From contig NZ_BSNI01000002.1 of assembly GCF_030159895.1 (NCBI RefSeq), positions 498,039 through 562,038 on the forward strand: a stretch of DNA of 64,000 nucleotides, in the 5' to 3' direction. The stretch comes from Maritalea porphyrae. GTDB lineage: Bacteria; Pseudomonadota; Alphaproteobacteria; Rhizobiales; Devosiaceae. Below are positions 1 to 11,913 of this stretch, in pieces. The stretch's first letter is position 1. Every line of letters begins with the position of its first letter. Made by a program: the position numbers and the translations under genes. The notes beneath the pieces were generated by a model. That model saw nothing but the letters and a program-made list of their open reading frames with translations, did not search any database and had not been told where the DNA came from.

Positions 1-997
1 GACGGATGAACCCATAAAGGATTTCGGCTAAAAACTTTTGCTCTGGCTTTCCGATCCGCCCCATAATGCCAAAATCAACTGCCCGTACGTGTCCAGTTTT
101 AGGATCAACGAACAAATTGCCCGGGTGCATATCCGCGTGGAAATAGCCGTCACGGATCGCATGACGCAAAAAGTGCTGCATCAGCTCTTTGGCAATTTTC
201 TTGCGGTCTAGCCCGGCTTTATCGATTGCCTCGTGATCGCGAATGGGAATGCCATCCATCCAGGAGGTCACCATCACATTGCGCCCGGTTTGCGGCCAAT
301 GGATGGTGGGGATCTCAAATCCCTCATCATCCTTGGTATTGTCGTAAAGTTCAGAAATCGCGGCTGCTTCCATCCGCAAATCCATTTCAAGGATCGCAGA
401 GCGCTCAAGCGTTTCAACAATATCTTTTGGTTTTAGGCGTTTTGCCTTTGGGGCAATAAGTTCAAAAAAACCAGCGGCGGCTTTCAACGAGGCCAGATCT
501 TTTTTGAACCGCACCTCAACATCGGGGCGTAGCAATTTGATCGCCACCTTTTGTGGTGTGCCATTGCTATCCACCAGTTGCGCACTATGAACTTGCGCAA
601 TCGAGGCGGCTGCCACAGGACCAGAAACCTCGGTCAGCGTTGTGGCTTTTTCACCAAGCGCCTCTTCCAAAATGGCAGGCACCAAGGTCTGATCGAAGGG
701 CGGCATCTTGTCTTGTAAGTTGGCCAAGTCTTTAGCAACCACTGGGCCGACAATGTCAGCGCGGGTAGCCAGCAATTGGCCAAGTTTTACGTAGGTTGGT
801 CCAAGCTTTTGCAAAGCGGCAGACAAACGCTCCACCCGGCCTGTTTTGCGCACAGATGGGCGTTCAATTAGTCGCGCAAACCAAATGGCAGTAGCGGCAG
901 GGCCTTTGATGCCCTGACCCTCAGTGAGTGAAAAGGCACCTTCGCGCGCCAACACATATCCGGCCCGCACCAACCGCAGATAAGCAAAAAGACCCAT
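1..997 (-). CDS. ubiB: UbiB, ubiquinone biosynthesis ATPase/kinase-like protein (3' end outside window)
   Basis: Partial gene: the reverse strand is open from an ATG at 997 to the left edge, giving about 332 codons of a protein usually near 500-530 aa. It starts MGLFAYLRLVRAGYVLA. Visible UbiB/ADCK motifs are the KxGQ segment YVKLGQLLATR (about residue 70), the Ala-rich loop AAASIAQVH (about 127), the lysine strand VAIKLLRP, the catalytic-loop variant HADMHPGNLF (about 287) and the VDFG metal motif (about 305). UbiB proteins are membrane-associated atypical kinases/ATPases needed for ubiquinone synthesis. It lies 12 bp downstream of ubiE on the same strand, so the two are likely one operon. 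The C-terminal membrane anchor cannot be seen. Confidence 0.95.
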   Translation of the reverse strand, partial: MGLFAYLRLVRAGYVLAREGAFSLTEGQGIKGPAATAIWFARLIERPSVRKTGRVERLSAALQKLGPTYVKLGQLLATRADIVGPVVAKDLANLQDKMPPFDQTLVPAILEEALGEKATTLTEVSGPVAAASIAQVHSAQLVDSNGTPQKVAIKLLRPDVEVRFKKDLASLKAAAGFFELIAPKAKRLKPKDIVETLERSAILEMDLRMEAAAISELYDNTKDDEGFEIPTIHWPQTGRNVMVTSWMDGIPIRDHEAIDKAGLDRKKIAKELMQHFLRHAIRDGYFHADMHPGNLFVDPKTGHVRAVDFGIMGRIGKPEQKFLAEILYGFIR

Positions 998-1009
998 TTT
1001 TGTTGCCGC

Positions 1010-1777
1010 CTATCTCAGTTTCCAGCCAGAATGGACAGCGGCAATATTGCCGCTAAGTGGCGTATGCGTCACCCGCGAAAAGCCCGCATCCTCAATCATG
1101 GTGCAGAACTGTTTGGGCTTTGGAAATTTGCGAATGCTCTCAATCAAATATTGATAAGGCTGTTCGTCGCCAGTCACAACGCCACCAATTGGCGGGATCA
1201 CATGTTCAGAGAATAAGTCATAAATTTTATCAAGCACCGGCACATCAACTTCGGAAAACTCCATTACCATCAGTCGGCCACCACGCTTTAAGACCCGATA
1301 CGCTTCGCGCAAGGCTTTGTCGATCTGTGGCACGTTTCGCATGCCAAATGATATGGTGTAGGCATCAAATCGATTGTTTTCAAATGGCAGCTCTTCAGCG
1401 TTGGCTTCAACGAATTCAACGCCATCTTGATAGCGCCAGCTTTTTGCGCGCTCCGCGCCGACCCGCAACATGTCTGTGTTGATATCGGATACGGTCACTT
1501 TGGCATAGCCGTGCGAAGCATTTTTGATCCGCTGTGCAATATCACCAGTGCCACCAGCCATATCTAAAACTTCAAATGGACGTTTGCCTGCACGTGGCGG
1601 TGCAAGATTGGCCACAAACGCATCCTTCCAAACCCGATGCATGCCGCCGCTCATCAAGTCATTCATCAAATCGTAGCGATCAGCCACTTTGTGGAACACG
1701 TCATTTACGAGGCCCTGTTTTTCTTCCAACGGGACTTCGCGTTCACCAAAATGGGTTGTTTGTTGCGCTTCACTCAT
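1010..1777 (-). CDS. ubiE: Demethylmenaquinone/2-methoxy-6-polyprenyl-benzoquinol C-methyltransferase UbiE
   Basis: 255 aa from the ATG at 1777 ([11 protein letters not shown]), the usual UbiE length; an upstream in-frame extension exists but would run into the mutM promoter and has no family support. UbiE transfers a methyl group from S-adenosylmethionine during ubiquinone synthesis. Visible features are the N-terminal family signature ([17 protein letters not shown]), SAM motif I ([10 protein letters not shown]) and the motif FGMRNV followed by a KRGGRL segment. It is head-to-head with mutM (130 bp apart) and upstream of ubiB, the common rhizobial arrangement. Confidence 0.96.
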   Translation of the reverse strand: MSEAQQTTHFGEREVPLEEKQGLVNDVFHKVADRYDLMNDLMSGGMHRVWKDAFVANLAPPRAGKRPFEVLDMAGGTGDIAQRIKNASHGYAKVTVSDINTDMLRVGAERAKSWRYQDGVEFVEANAEELPFENNRFDAYTISFGMRNVPQIDKALREAYRVLKRGGRLMVMEFSEVDVPVLDKIYDLFSEHVIPPIGGVVTGDEQPYQYLIESIRKFPKPKQFCTMIEDAGFSRVTHTPLSGNIAAVHSGWKLR

Positions 1778-1907
1778 CTTTATGGTCACTTGCAAATCAT
1801 CAATGTTGGCGCACCATACCTGAAGCGCCTCAGCTTTTCTACGGTTGAGGAGAACATGTAGCCTGCGCGTCATTGCCACACTATGGTTGATCAAAAGGAC
1901 TTCCCAA

Positions 1908-2789
1908 TTGCCTGAATTGCCCGAGGTTGAAACCGTCAAAAATGGCCTTGCACCCTTTATGGACCAAGCCACCATTTCGCGGGTGATTTTGAATCGTGAA
2001 AACTTGCGTTTTCCTTTCCCCCAAGGTTTTGCCTCTCAACTAGAGGGGCAGCAAATCGGGCAACTTCGACGCCGGGCCAAATATCTCATCGTGCCGTTGC
2101 AGTCGGGCACCAATATGCTGGCTCATTTGGGGATGAGCGGCAGCTTTAAAATCAATGCTGAATTGGTTGAAGGGCAGGGCCGTAAACTCGTGCCATTGGC
2201 CCATGAAAAGCACGACCATGTTATCCTTGAAATCGAGCATCCTGAAAAAGGTCGCGTTGACATTATATATAATGACCCACGCCGCTTCGGATATATGGAT
2301 CTGTTTGCAGAAGAAACGGATTGCCCTCACTTTGCCAAAATGGGGCCAGAGCCATTAGGCAACCAGTTCAGCGCCCAGCATCTTGCGGACCGTTTCCTGA
2401 ACAAGAAAACCCCGATCAAATCGGCTCTTTTGGATCAGCGCAATGTGGCTGGGCTTGGCAATATATATGTGTGCGAGGCACTGTTCATTTCAAAGATTGA
2501 TCCAACGCGCCCTGTGGGCACGTTGGTGCGCGCAGATGGCAAGCCAAAGAAGCAACTAGAAGTGCTCGCCCCCGCCATTGTGAATGTGCTCAATGAGGCG
2601 ATTGCAGCCGGCGGGTCGACCTTGAAAGACTTTAAACATGCAGATGGGGAACTGGGCTATTTCCAGCATCGGTTCAAGGTCTATGGTCGGGAGGGAGAAA
2701 CCTGCGCAACGCCAAACTGTGGCAGCAAGATCGCGCGCATCGTACAATCGGGGCGTTCAACCTTTTATTGCCCTTCGTGCCAGCGATAG
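1908..2789 (+). CDS. mutM: Formamidopyrimidine-DNA glycosylase (Fpg/MutM)
   Basis: 293 aa base-excision-repair glycosylase/AP lyase that removes 8-oxoguanine and ring-opened purines. The start is a TTG at 1908, preceded by AAGGA about 8 nt upstream. It is chosen because the enzyme requires Pro at position 2 as nucleophile, and the sequence then reads (M)PELPEVETV. Further support: Glu3, the basic RRRAKYLI segment with the conserved lysine, [12 protein letters not shown], and a C-terminal zinc finger with Cys pairs CATPNC and CPSC. Divergent from ubiE. An ATG-only gene call would wrongly start 21 codons upstream. Confidence 0.96.
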   Translation: MPELPEVETVKNGLAPFMDQATISRVILNRENLRFPFPQGFASQLEGQQIGQLRRRAKYLIVPLQSGTNMLAHLGMSGSFKINAELVEGQGRKLVPLAHEKHDHVILEIEHPEKGRVDIIYNDPRRFGYMDLFAEETDCPHFAKMGPEPLGNQFSAQHLADRFLNKKTPIKSALLDQRNVAGLGNIYVCEALFISKIDPTRPVGTLVRADGKPKKQLEVLAPAIVNVLNEAIAAGGSTLKDFKHADGELGYFQHRFKVYGREGETCATPNCGSKIARIVQSGRSTFYCPSCQR

Positions 2790-2966
2790 CTAAAAGGAGT
2801 CTGTGGCTGGGGCTTTGCGGGCATTTTCACCGCTTTTCCTATTGACCAAAACCAAACTTCAAACTATAACCCGCCCAACCTGAATTTCTGGCGGCCTTTG
2901 GTGCCGCCGCTTTTATTTCGCGATTCTGTCATTGGGCAGGGCGTGAAGAGGCACAAAGAGGACCAC

Positions 2967-3233
2967 ATGGCCAATACTCCTTCGGCAAAAAAAGCCGTAC
3001 GTAAAATTGCGCGCCGCACTGAAGTGAACAAAGCTCGTCGTTCACGCATGCGCACCTTCATCCGCAACGTGGAAGAAGCAATCACTAAAGGCGATAGCGC
3101 TGAAGCAAAAACTGCTTTGCAAGCTGCTCAGCCAGAAATCATGCGCGCTGCGCAAAAAGGCATCGTTCATAAGAACCATGCTTCTCGCAAAATTTCACGT
3201 CTTTCAGGTCGGATCAAAGCACTGAGCGCGTAA
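2967..3233 (+). CDS. rpsT: 30S ribosomal protein S20
   Basis: 88 aa, highly basic, starting [13 protein letters not shown], the classic S20 N-terminus, and including [15 protein letters not shown] and [16 protein letters not shown]. It binds 16S rRNA in the small ribosomal subunit. The ATG at 2967 has an AAAGAGG ribosome binding site 6 nt upstream. It lies between mutM and dnaA, as in many Hyphomicrobiales, and is followed by a strong intrinsic terminator at 3264. Confidence 0.98.
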   Translation: MANTPSAKKAVRKIARRTEVNKARRSRMRTFIRNVEEAITKGDSAEAKTALQAAQPEIMRAAQKGIVHKNHASRKISRLSGRIKALSA

Positions 3234-3263
3234 GGCTCTACTTTGATTTTACTTAGTCGTTTT

Positions 3264-3289
3264 AAAGGTCGCCTCCGGGCGGCCTTTTT
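3264..3289 (+). terminator. Rho-independent terminator of rpsT
   Basis: AAAGGTCGCC (3264-3273) pairs with GGCGGCCTTT (3278-3287) over 10 bp with one G-T wobble, around a TCCG tetraloop, followed by a T run. It lies 30 nt after the rpsT stop. Confidence 0.9.
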
Positions 3290-4086
3290 GCGTTCTTGGC
3301 CGCAGTTTTGCAGCATCTAGGCCGTATCAGTAGAACTAACTATTTTTCCGGCTATTGTTCACGTAACGATAAATCCAGCGTTTAGTAATGTTGGACACAT
3401 AACACGCAAATTAACGTATAAATTGAACCCTTTGAATTCATTCATAAAATTGACATACTAGATAATTGGAGTATGAAAAACGCTAAACATTTCAATTGTT
3501 TATGCTGTCGTGTTGTTCGCGCAAAAAGTGGGTTGGATACCCCAAAATGAGCGGATCCTTAACAAAAAGTAAATTTTTTTTTGCGAGGCATTTTTGACTT
3601 GAATTTCGATTCATTAAGCAAATCCAAGCTCTTAAGAATGACTAGATTCTCGCTGTCGCGCCAACCCAAATCAGCCCCCTAGAGTCAAGAGGGTTTTTCA
3701 ACGATTCACCAGTTGAAACGCATCCACTAAAAGGGCTAAACTAAATCTGTTGATAAAAGAAATGGCGGCGGCCTCTGTATTCATAAAGAGGCGGCAAATA
3801 TAACGGGGGCCGATGACGATGTGTGCAAAGAGGAAAATGTGCGTTCAAGCCAAATTTCCAGTCTTCCATTTGAGACCAGCGCCACGTCATAGCTAGCCAG
3901 GACAAAAAACAACACCGAGTAGAGTAACCGGCGCGAGTTTAGCGCCAAATTCAAAGTAAATGACCGAATAAACGACGTTGAATACTTTCAGCGAACGTTA
4001 GGGGTTTGTCTGATCGAGAGTTCCGATCAGCTGATCAACGCGCTTTAATGCGGATGGTGCGTTGCTCGAAATTGAAAGAGGCACAA
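3290..4086 (+). promoter_or_regulatory. Long AT-rich dnaA upstream/leader region
   Basis: About 800 bp without a convincing gene. It contains four GANTC sites within 100 bp (3608, 3645, 3682, 3703), one near-match to a DnaA box on the reverse strand (TGTTGATAA at 3748-3756, one mismatch to TGTGNATAA), a hairpin GCCTCT/AGAGGC (3771-3776 with 3787-3792) and a second hairpin GGCGC/GCGCC (3930-3934 with 3942-3946). A 27-codon open frame from 3813 has no support. The DnaA-box density is too low to call an origin. The region most likely holds the dnaA promoter and a long 5' leader. Confidence 0.6.
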
Positions 4087-5619
4087 ATGGATCAATTCAC
4101 AATGTTGGCGCGCAAGGAAGAAGATGCACAAAGACATCAAAAACCAGCGGCGACAGATGCAAAACAGCAAGGCGGGACAGCAATGGATTTGTCGGGGGGC
4201 GACAACAAACAACTTTGGACACGGGTGAAGAAACGGCTTTGGGCCAGCGTCGGGGAAGACGTTTTCAACTCTTGGTTCGCACGGCTTGAATTGGTGGAGC
4301 TTGATGGGGACCTCGCACACCTTTCCGTACCAACACGATTCTTGTGTTCTTGGATCCTGTCCAACTATCAAGATCGGATCATTGAAGCGTTTCAGGGTGA
4401 AAACCAAGATGTGCAGACATTGCAGATCACGGTACGTGTAAATGGTCAGGTGCAAACCAAACAAACAGCGAAGCAGGACGAGCCTGCAGCGCAAACGACA
4501 CCAACACCTAAAGTGTCAGCGACCATCCGCACAGGTGCAAAACACAATGCACGTATCAAACAGGGCGACGCCTTGTCTGGTTCAGCTCTTGATCCAAAGC
4601 TGACCTTTGACACATTCGTTGCCGGTAGCGCCAACGAAATGGCTTTAGGTGCGGCCAAGCAAGTGGCGCAAGCCGTGGCGCAAAATGCGGTTACATTTAA
4701 CCCCGTCTATATTCACTCTTCTGTTGGTTTGGGTAAGTCTCACCTGCTGAACGCGATCGCGTGGGCCGCAGGTGGCGCGGACAAATCGCGCAATGTGGTT
4801 TATCTCACGGCCGACCATTTCATGTACCACTTCATTTCAGCGGTGCAGCGTCAGTCTGCGATCAGCTTCAAAGAGTGGTTGCGCGGTATTGATGTATTGT
4901 TGATCGACGACATGCAATTCCTACAAGGCAAGTCTGTCACCGAGTTTGGCCAAGCGCTAAGCGCCCTATTGTCTGGTGCTAAGCAAGTGGTTGTTGCCGG
5001 GGATGCGCCACCAAATGGTTTGGAAATGCTCGATGATCGTCTGCGCTCTCGTCTTTCTGGCGGTCTTGTGGTGCCGATCCGTTCACTGGACGAAGAATTG
5101 CGCCGTGCGATTGTTGAAAAGCGTGCCGAACAGGCATTGGCAAAATATCCCGGCCTGCACATTCCAAGCCAAGTGCTCGACTATGTGGCCAAGAAAGTGA
5201 TTTCTCACGGTCGCGATCTAGATGGTTCAATCAATCGCTTGGTTGCTGCAAACCAACTTACTGGCGAGCCGATCACCATTGATTTGGCGGAAAAAGCATT
5301 GCACGATCTGATGCGTACCCGCGATACGCGTCGCGTCAAGATTGATGAAATTCAAATCATGGTGGCCAAACACTTTAAGGTGTCAAAGCCTGATCTTTTG
5401 TCGTCGCGTCGTTCACGCTCTGTGGTGCGGCCGCGTCAGATCGCCATGTATTTGTCAAAAATGTTGACTTCGCGCTCGTTGCCAGAGATCGGCCGCCGTT
5501 TCGGCAACCGTGACCACACAACGGTTCTGCATGCAGTGCGCAAAGTTGAGCAACTTATGTCGGAAGACAATGGGTTCGCTCAAGAAGTGGAATTGCTCAA
5601 GCGGATGATCGAAGACTAG
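4087..5619 (+). CDS. dnaA: Chromosomal replication initiator DnaA
   Basis: 510 aa from the ATG at 4087, chosen for its AAAGAGG ribosome binding site 6 nt upstream; an in-frame TTG at 4006 and an ATG at 4183 (also with a purine-rich upstream stretch) are alternatives. DnaA binds and melts the origin. Domain I includes LWTRVKKRLW...DVFNSWFARLEL; the AAA+ domain has Walker A GLGKSHLL (about residue 214) and Walker B LLIDDMQF (about 269); domain IV ends with the signature FGNRDHTTVLHAVRKVE (about 471). Walker A reads GLGKS rather than the common GLGKT, a conservative change. It has a long upstream region with clustered GANTC sites. Confidence 0.97.
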   Translation: MDQFTMLARKEEDAQRHQKPAATDAKQQGGTAMDLSGGDNKQLWTRVKKRLWASVGEDVFNSWFARLELVELDGDLAHLSVPTRFLCSWILSNYQDRIIEAFQGENQDVQTLQITVRVNGQVQTKQTAKQDEPAAQTTPTPKVSATIRTGAKHNARIKQGDALSGSALDPKLTFDTFVAGSANEMALGAAKQVAQAVAQNAVTFNPVYIHSSVGLGKSHLLNAIAWAAGGADKSRNVVYLTADHFMYHFISAVQRQSAISFKEWLRGIDVLLIDDMQFLQGKSVTEFGQALSALLSGAKQVVVAGDAPPNGLEMLDDRLRSRLSGGLVVPIRSLDEELRRAIVEKRAEQALAKYPGLHIPSQVLDYVAKKVISHGRDLDGSINRLVAANQLTGEPITIDLAEKALHDLMRTRDTRRVKIDEIQIMVAKHFKVSKPDLLSSRRSRSVVRPRQIAMYLSKMLTSRSLPEIGRRFGNRDHTTVLHAVRKVEQLMSEDNGFAQEVELLKRMIED

Positions 5620-5692
5620 GGTCCCAAGCAAAACCGCAAATGCGGCACAGGAATTCAAAAGAAGAATTTCCTCCCAAAGACGACCAAACTTA

Positions 5693-5722
5693 GCCCCTTT
5701 GTCATTTTATCGATAAAGGGGC
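5693..5722. terminator. Bidirectional hairpin between dnaA and the RHH gene
   Basis: GCCCCTTT (5693-5700) pairs with AAAGGGGC (5715-5722) around a 14-nt loop in the space between two convergent genes. There is no strong T run on either side, so termination efficiency is uncertain. Confidence 0.55.
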
Positions 5723-5728
5723 GCTTGT

Positions 5729-5938
5729 TTACTCCGTGTCTTCTTGGCCCTCATCTAAGCTCACGATATCGGTGACCGTACGCTGAACCAATTTCACGCG
5801 ACCCGCTTTGACAAGCGCATCGCGCAACACATATTCGATCTGCGCGTTTAAACTGCGCAGATCATCATCAGCCCACCTTTGCATCGCATCCATCACTTGC
5901 GGCGATACGCGTAATGCAAATGCTTTCTTTGAAGCCAT
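5729..5938 (-). CDS. Ribbon-helix-helix (Arc/CopG-like) DNA-binding protein
   Basis: 69 aa. The first 45 residues fit an Arc-type ribbon-helix-helix: a beta strand (KAFALRVSP), helix A (VMDAMQRWADDD) and helix B (SLNAQIEYVLRDAL), followed by an acidic tail. Such proteins are dimeric repressors that bind palindromic operators. It lies 9 bp downstream of the SPFH gene on the same strand, so they are probably cotranscribed; the pairing of an SPFH protein with a small Arc-like protein recurs in proteobacteria. A toxin partner is not visible, so antitoxin status is not claimed. It could autoregulate through the palindrome at 6847-6863. Confidence 0.8.
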   Translation of the reverse strand: MASKKAFALRVSPQVMDAMQRWADDDLRSLNAQIEYVLRDALVKAGRVKLVQRTVTDIVSLDEGQEDTE

Positions 5939-5947
5939 GGAAGTTCC

Positions 5948-6829
5948 TTAGTATAGGCTGCCTGTGTTCACCACTGGTTGGGCATCGTGCTGACCGCATA
6001 AGACCACCAGCAAATTGGAAACCATTGTCGCTTTGCGCTCGGCATCCAGTTCAACCACTTCTCGTTCAGAGAGCTGATTGAGCGCCATTTCCACCATGCC
6101 AACTGCACCTTCAACAATCGTTTCGCGCGCGTCCACAATGGCGCTGGCTTGTTGACGTTGCAACATGGCAGCAGCGATTTCTTGTGCATAGGCCAAGTGG
6201 CTAATCCGCGCCTCGACCACTTCAACGCCCGCTTTGGTCAAACGTTCTTGAATTTCGTGTTGCAGCATGTCCGCCACTTCTGTCGGGTTGGCGCGCAGCG
6301 ACACGGCTGTGCTTTCTTTGCTGTCTTTCAAATCATAGGCATAGCGGCTGGCCAATGTGCGTACTGCCGCCTCTGATTGCACGGCCACAAAGTCCTTGTA
6401 ATTATCCACTTCAAATGTTGCTTCAGCCGTATCGGTGACCCGCCAAACCACAATGGCGGCAATTTCAATGGGGTTGCCATTGGCGTCATTGACTTTGTTT
6501 TTGCCGCTTTCAAAATTTCTTAGACGCAACGACACTGGGATGCGAGGATAGTTGAAAGGATTGACCCAACGTAAGCCCGTTTCACTCAACGTGCCATTAT
6601 AGGCGCCAAACAACACCAACACTTTTGATTGTTTGGGTTGCACCATCACAAATCCTGCGGCCAAGGCCGCTGTGGTGATCGGGCCGCCAATGAGGTAGGG
6701 CACAATTGCCCGCGCGCCGCCATCATACATAATGCCGTTGATCAACATAAATAGCCAAAGTGCAATCCATGCCAACACAACGATGATTATTGGATAGCCG
6801 GAAATCGACCAAGCTTGCTTTTCGTTCAT
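5948..6829 (-). CDS. SPFH/band 7 domain membrane protein
   Basis: 293 aa. Two hydrophobic segments (about residues 12-32 and 42-62) are followed by an SPFH (stomatin/prohibitin/flotillin) domain beginning GFVMVQPKQSKVLVLFGAY and a helical, Ala/Glu-rich C-terminal region (HLAYAQEIAAAMLQRQQA). SPFH proteins form large membrane-bound oligomeric assemblies, often linked to membrane domains or protease control; the substrate here is unknown. It separates dnaA from dnaN and is transcribed against both. A 17-bp palindrome lies directly upstream of its start. Confidence 0.9.
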   Translation of the reverse strand: MNEKQAWSISGYPIIIVVLAWIALWLFMLINGIMYDGGARAIVPYLIGGPITTAALAAGFVMVQPKQSKVLVLFGAYNGTLSETGLRWVNPFNYPRIPVSLRLRNFESGKNKVNDANGNPIEIAAIVVWRVTDTAEATFEVDNYKDFVAVQSEAAVRTLASRYAYDLKDSKESTAVSLRANPTEVADMLQHEIQERLTKAGVEVVEARISHLAYAQEIAAAMLQRQQASAIVDARETIVEGAVGMVEMALNQLSEREVVELDAERKATMVSNLLVVLCGQHDAQPVVNTGSLY

Positions 6830-6846
6830 AATACTGCTCCAAAAAC

Positions 6847-6863
6847 GATATCATTATGATATC
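6847..6863. promoter_or_regulatory. Perfect palindrome upstream of the SPFH-RHH operon
   Basis: GATATCAT-T-ATGATATC: 8-bp arms around a single T, 17 bp upstream of the SPFH start codon. It is a plausible operator for the RHH protein encoded at the end of the same operon; the assignment is inference from proximity and from RHH proteins binding palindromes. Confidence 0.55.
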
Positions 6864-7056
6864 AATATGGTGTGGATTTGGCAAATTGCAAGTCTGAGGC
6901 AAATCGGATAATCATTTGCCCGATTCATAATCGGGAAAAGGGCCGTTTTTTCCTTGCCTTTTGCAGCTCAAAAGGTCATTTTCCTTGTCCCACATTGGGC
7001 AAAGACGAATTGTGCCGTTCAAAAGAAAAGCGGCGAGATACCGGGAGTAGACACCA

Positions 7057-8178
7057 ATGAAAGTTACGCTTGAGAGAAATCACCTGTTGAAATCGCTTGG
7101 GCATGTGCATCGCGTCGTTGAACGCCGCACCACCTACCCCATCCTTTCTAACGTCTTGCTCAATGCAAGTGATGGTGGTCTGCAGCTGCGGGCAACTGAT
7201 CTTGATATTGAAGTTACAGAATCGGTGCCTGCAATGGTGGGCACACCGGGCACCACGACTGTTCCTGCCCACACACTATATGAGATCGTGCGCAAGCTAT
7301 CTGATGGCGCGGAAGTGAACATCGAAGTTGACGGCGCTGGCGAGCAAATGGCCATCACCTCTGGTCGTTCAAAGTTTAATCTGACTTGTCTAGCAGCCGA
7401 TGGCTTTCCAGATCTTAAGTCTGGTGATTTCAGCCACCAATTCACCATCAAAGCTGGCGCGTTGCGTCAGTTGATCGATTGCACGCAGTTTGCGATTTCA
7501 TCGGAAGAAACCCGCTATTATCTCAATGGTATTTTCTTCCACACCATGGACGATGGCGCCAACGTGATCATGCGCGCGGTTGCAACTGATGGACACCGTC
7601 TCGCTCGCGCGCAAGTCAACGCGCCTGAGGGGTCGCAAGGCATGCCATCGATTATTGTGCCGCGTAAAACGGTTGCTGAAGTGCAAAAGCTCTTATCAGG
7701 CGATGATGACGATGTGGCAGTTGAACTCTCAGATACAAAGATCCGCTTTGAAGTGTCAGGCGTTGTTCTGTTGTCAAAACTCATCGAAGGCACCTTCCCA
7801 GATTATGAGCGTGTAATCCCACAAAATAACGATAAGCAACTCACCGTCGACACCGCCAGCTTCAAGCAGGCCGTTGATCGGGTGTCGACCATCGCATCAG
7901 ACCGAGGCGGCAAAGCCGTTAAGCTGGCATTGAGCAATGGTTTGTTGGAGATGAGCGTCACCAACCCAGATCACGGCACAGCGCGTGAAGAGTTGCCGAT
8001 TGAGTTTGAAGATGATGGGTTCGAGATTGGCTTTAACGCGCGTTATCTGTTGGACATTATCGATCAGGTAAAATCTGACGCTGCGATCTTCATGCTTTCA
8101 GATGCGGGTTCACCAACCATTGTGCAGTCTGAAAATGACGATGATGCGCTTTATGTTTTGATGCCAATGCGCGTTTAG
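7057..8178 (+). CDS. dnaN: DNA polymerase III beta sliding clamp
   Basis: 373 aa, the standard clamp length, beginning MKVTLERNHLLKSLGHVHRVVERR and ending with the family C-terminus YVLMPMRV. It forms the ring-shaped dimer that tethers polymerase III to DNA. Three clamp folds of about 120 residues each are evident (the second starts near FTIKAGALRQLI, the third near LTVDTASFKQAV). The ATG at 7057 follows a GGGAG motif. recF follows after 32 bp, so dnaN and recF are probably cotranscribed. Confidence 0.98.
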   Translation: MKVTLERNHLLKSLGHVHRVVERRTTYPILSNVLLNASDGGLQLRATDLDIEVTESVPAMVGTPGTTTVPAHTLYEIVRKLSDGAEVNIEVDGAGEQMAITSGRSKFNLTCLAADGFPDLKSGDFSHQFTIKAGALRQLIDCTQFAISSEETRYYLNGIFFHTMDDGANVIMRAVATDGHRLARAQVNAPEGSQGMPSIIVPRKTVAEVQKLLSGDDDDVAVELSDTKIRFEVSGVVLLSKLIEGTFPDYERVIPQNNDKQLTVDTASFKQAVDRVSTIASDRGGKAVKLALSNGLLEMSVTNPDHGTAREELPIEFEDDGFEIGFNARYLLDIIDQVKSDAAIFMLSDAGSPTIVQSENDDDALYVLMPMRV

Positions 8179-8210
8179 GACGCAATGGCCCAAAGGGGGT
8201 AAATCCTTCA

Positions 8211-9368
8211 ATGGCGGAGATTCGCCAAACCCCAACTCGCGTAACCCCAAGCCACTTCGTATCGCGCTTGCGGTTGTCGAACTACCGCAATTATGTCAGC
8301 GCCGCGCTGGACCCCGATGATCGCCATGTTGTGCTCACCGGGCCTAACGGTGCGGGCAAAACAAACCTGCTTGAAGCCATTTCCTTACTTTCCCCGGGGC
8401 GTGGTTTGCGGCGGGCCAATTTCGATACACTGGCCTTGCATAGTGGCACTGGCGGATGGGCCGTTGCCGCGTCAATTGAAACCCAATATGGCACCGTCGA
8501 TCTGGGGACAGGGTTAGAACCAGACGCAACCACCGGACGCCGTGTCAAAATCAATGGCGCAGCGGCAAAGTCGGTCGATCAATTGGGCGAATATTTGCGC
8601 ATTTTGTGGCTCACCCCTGCACAAGACGGGTTGTTCACTGGCCCAGCTGCAGATCGACGCCGCTTTTTTGATCGTTTGGTGCTGGCCCTTATTCCGGGCC
8701 ATGGCGCTGAAGTGGCGCAGTTTGAAAAAGCCATGCGCCAGCGCAACAAATTACTTGATGAATATGGCGATGCTGCATGGGCCGCGGCCATCGAAGCGCA
8801 GATGGCAGCACATGCAGCGGCAATGCATTTTTCGCGCCTTGATACCATTGCGCATTTGAATGAATTGCTTCAGCACGATGATGGATCGGGGTTCCCTTCA
8901 GCCTATTTGGAAATTGAGAGCCAAGAGCATGTTGGGGAATTTCAAACATCAACTGAATTGGAGGAAGCCTACATCAATGTTTGGCGCGAACGCCGACATT
9001 TAGATCGTGCAGCAGGGCGCACAACAATTGGGCCGCATCGCACCGATATTTTGGTGACAAACACCGACAAACAGGTTCCCGCCAATATCTGTTCAACTGG
9101 CGAGCAAAAGGCGCTGCTGGTGGGGCTGATCATGGCGCATGCGCGGCTCGTCAAGCAAATGACGGGCATTTCACCGCTTCTTCTGCTTGATGAAATTGCT
9201 GCGCATTTGGATGCAAATCGACGGGCAAGTCTGTTTGCGCTGCTCAATGCCTTGGGCACGCAGTGCTGGATGACCGGCACCGATCAACTGCTATTTGACT
9301 CCTTGGGGGCAGATGCGCAGTTTTTCACGGTCCAAGATGCGCTTTTAAGCCCGTTTGAGCCGCAATAA
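8211..9368 (+). CDS. recF: DNA replication/repair protein RecF
   Basis: 385 aa SMC-like ATPase that helps load RecA at single-strand gaps. Walker A GPNGAGKTNLLEA lies near residue 44, the RecF segment LWLTPAQDGLFTGPAADRRRFFDRL follows, and the C-terminal part has the ABC-type signature STGEQKALL and Walker B LLLLDEIAAHLD. The order dnaN-recF-gyrB is preserved here, whereas many Hyphomicrobiales have scattered these genes. Confidence 0.96.
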   Translation: MAEIRQTPTRVTPSHFVSRLRLSNYRNYVSAALDPDDRHVVLTGPNGAGKTNLLEAISLLSPGRGLRRANFDTLALHSGTGGWAVAASIETQYGTVDLGTGLEPDATTGRRVKINGAAAKSVDQLGEYLRILWLTPAQDGLFTGPAADRRRFFDRLVLALIPGHGAEVAQFEKAMRQRNKLLDEYGDAAWAAAIEAQMAAHAAAMHFSRLDTIAHLNELLQHDDGSGFPSAYLEIESQEHVGEFQTSTELEEAYINVWRERRHLDRAAGRTTIGPHRTDILVTNTDKQVPANICSTGEQKALLVGLIMAHARLVKQMTGISPLLLLDEIAAHLDANRRASLFALLNALGTQCWMTGTDQLLFDSLGADAQFFTVQDALLSPFEPQ

Positions 9369-9468
9369 GGCCTTCAAGCTATGCAATATGGCCTGCAATG
9401 GTTGAAATCGGGCCTCAGCCCTTTGGTTTCGCTCAAAAAAAGTCTAGAAATAACTAAGTCTAACATGA

Positions 9469-11913
<2,445 letters not shown>

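Noticed and set aside
3813-3896. Short upstream open reading frame in the dnaA leader
   Set aside because: 27 codons with only a weak purine-rich stretch before it; no conservation evidence available.
3290-4086. Chromosomal origin (oriC) upstream of dnaA
   Set aside because: Only one near-match DnaA box was found and no cluster or AT-rich unwinding array; alphaproteobacterial origins are often elsewhere, for example near hemE.
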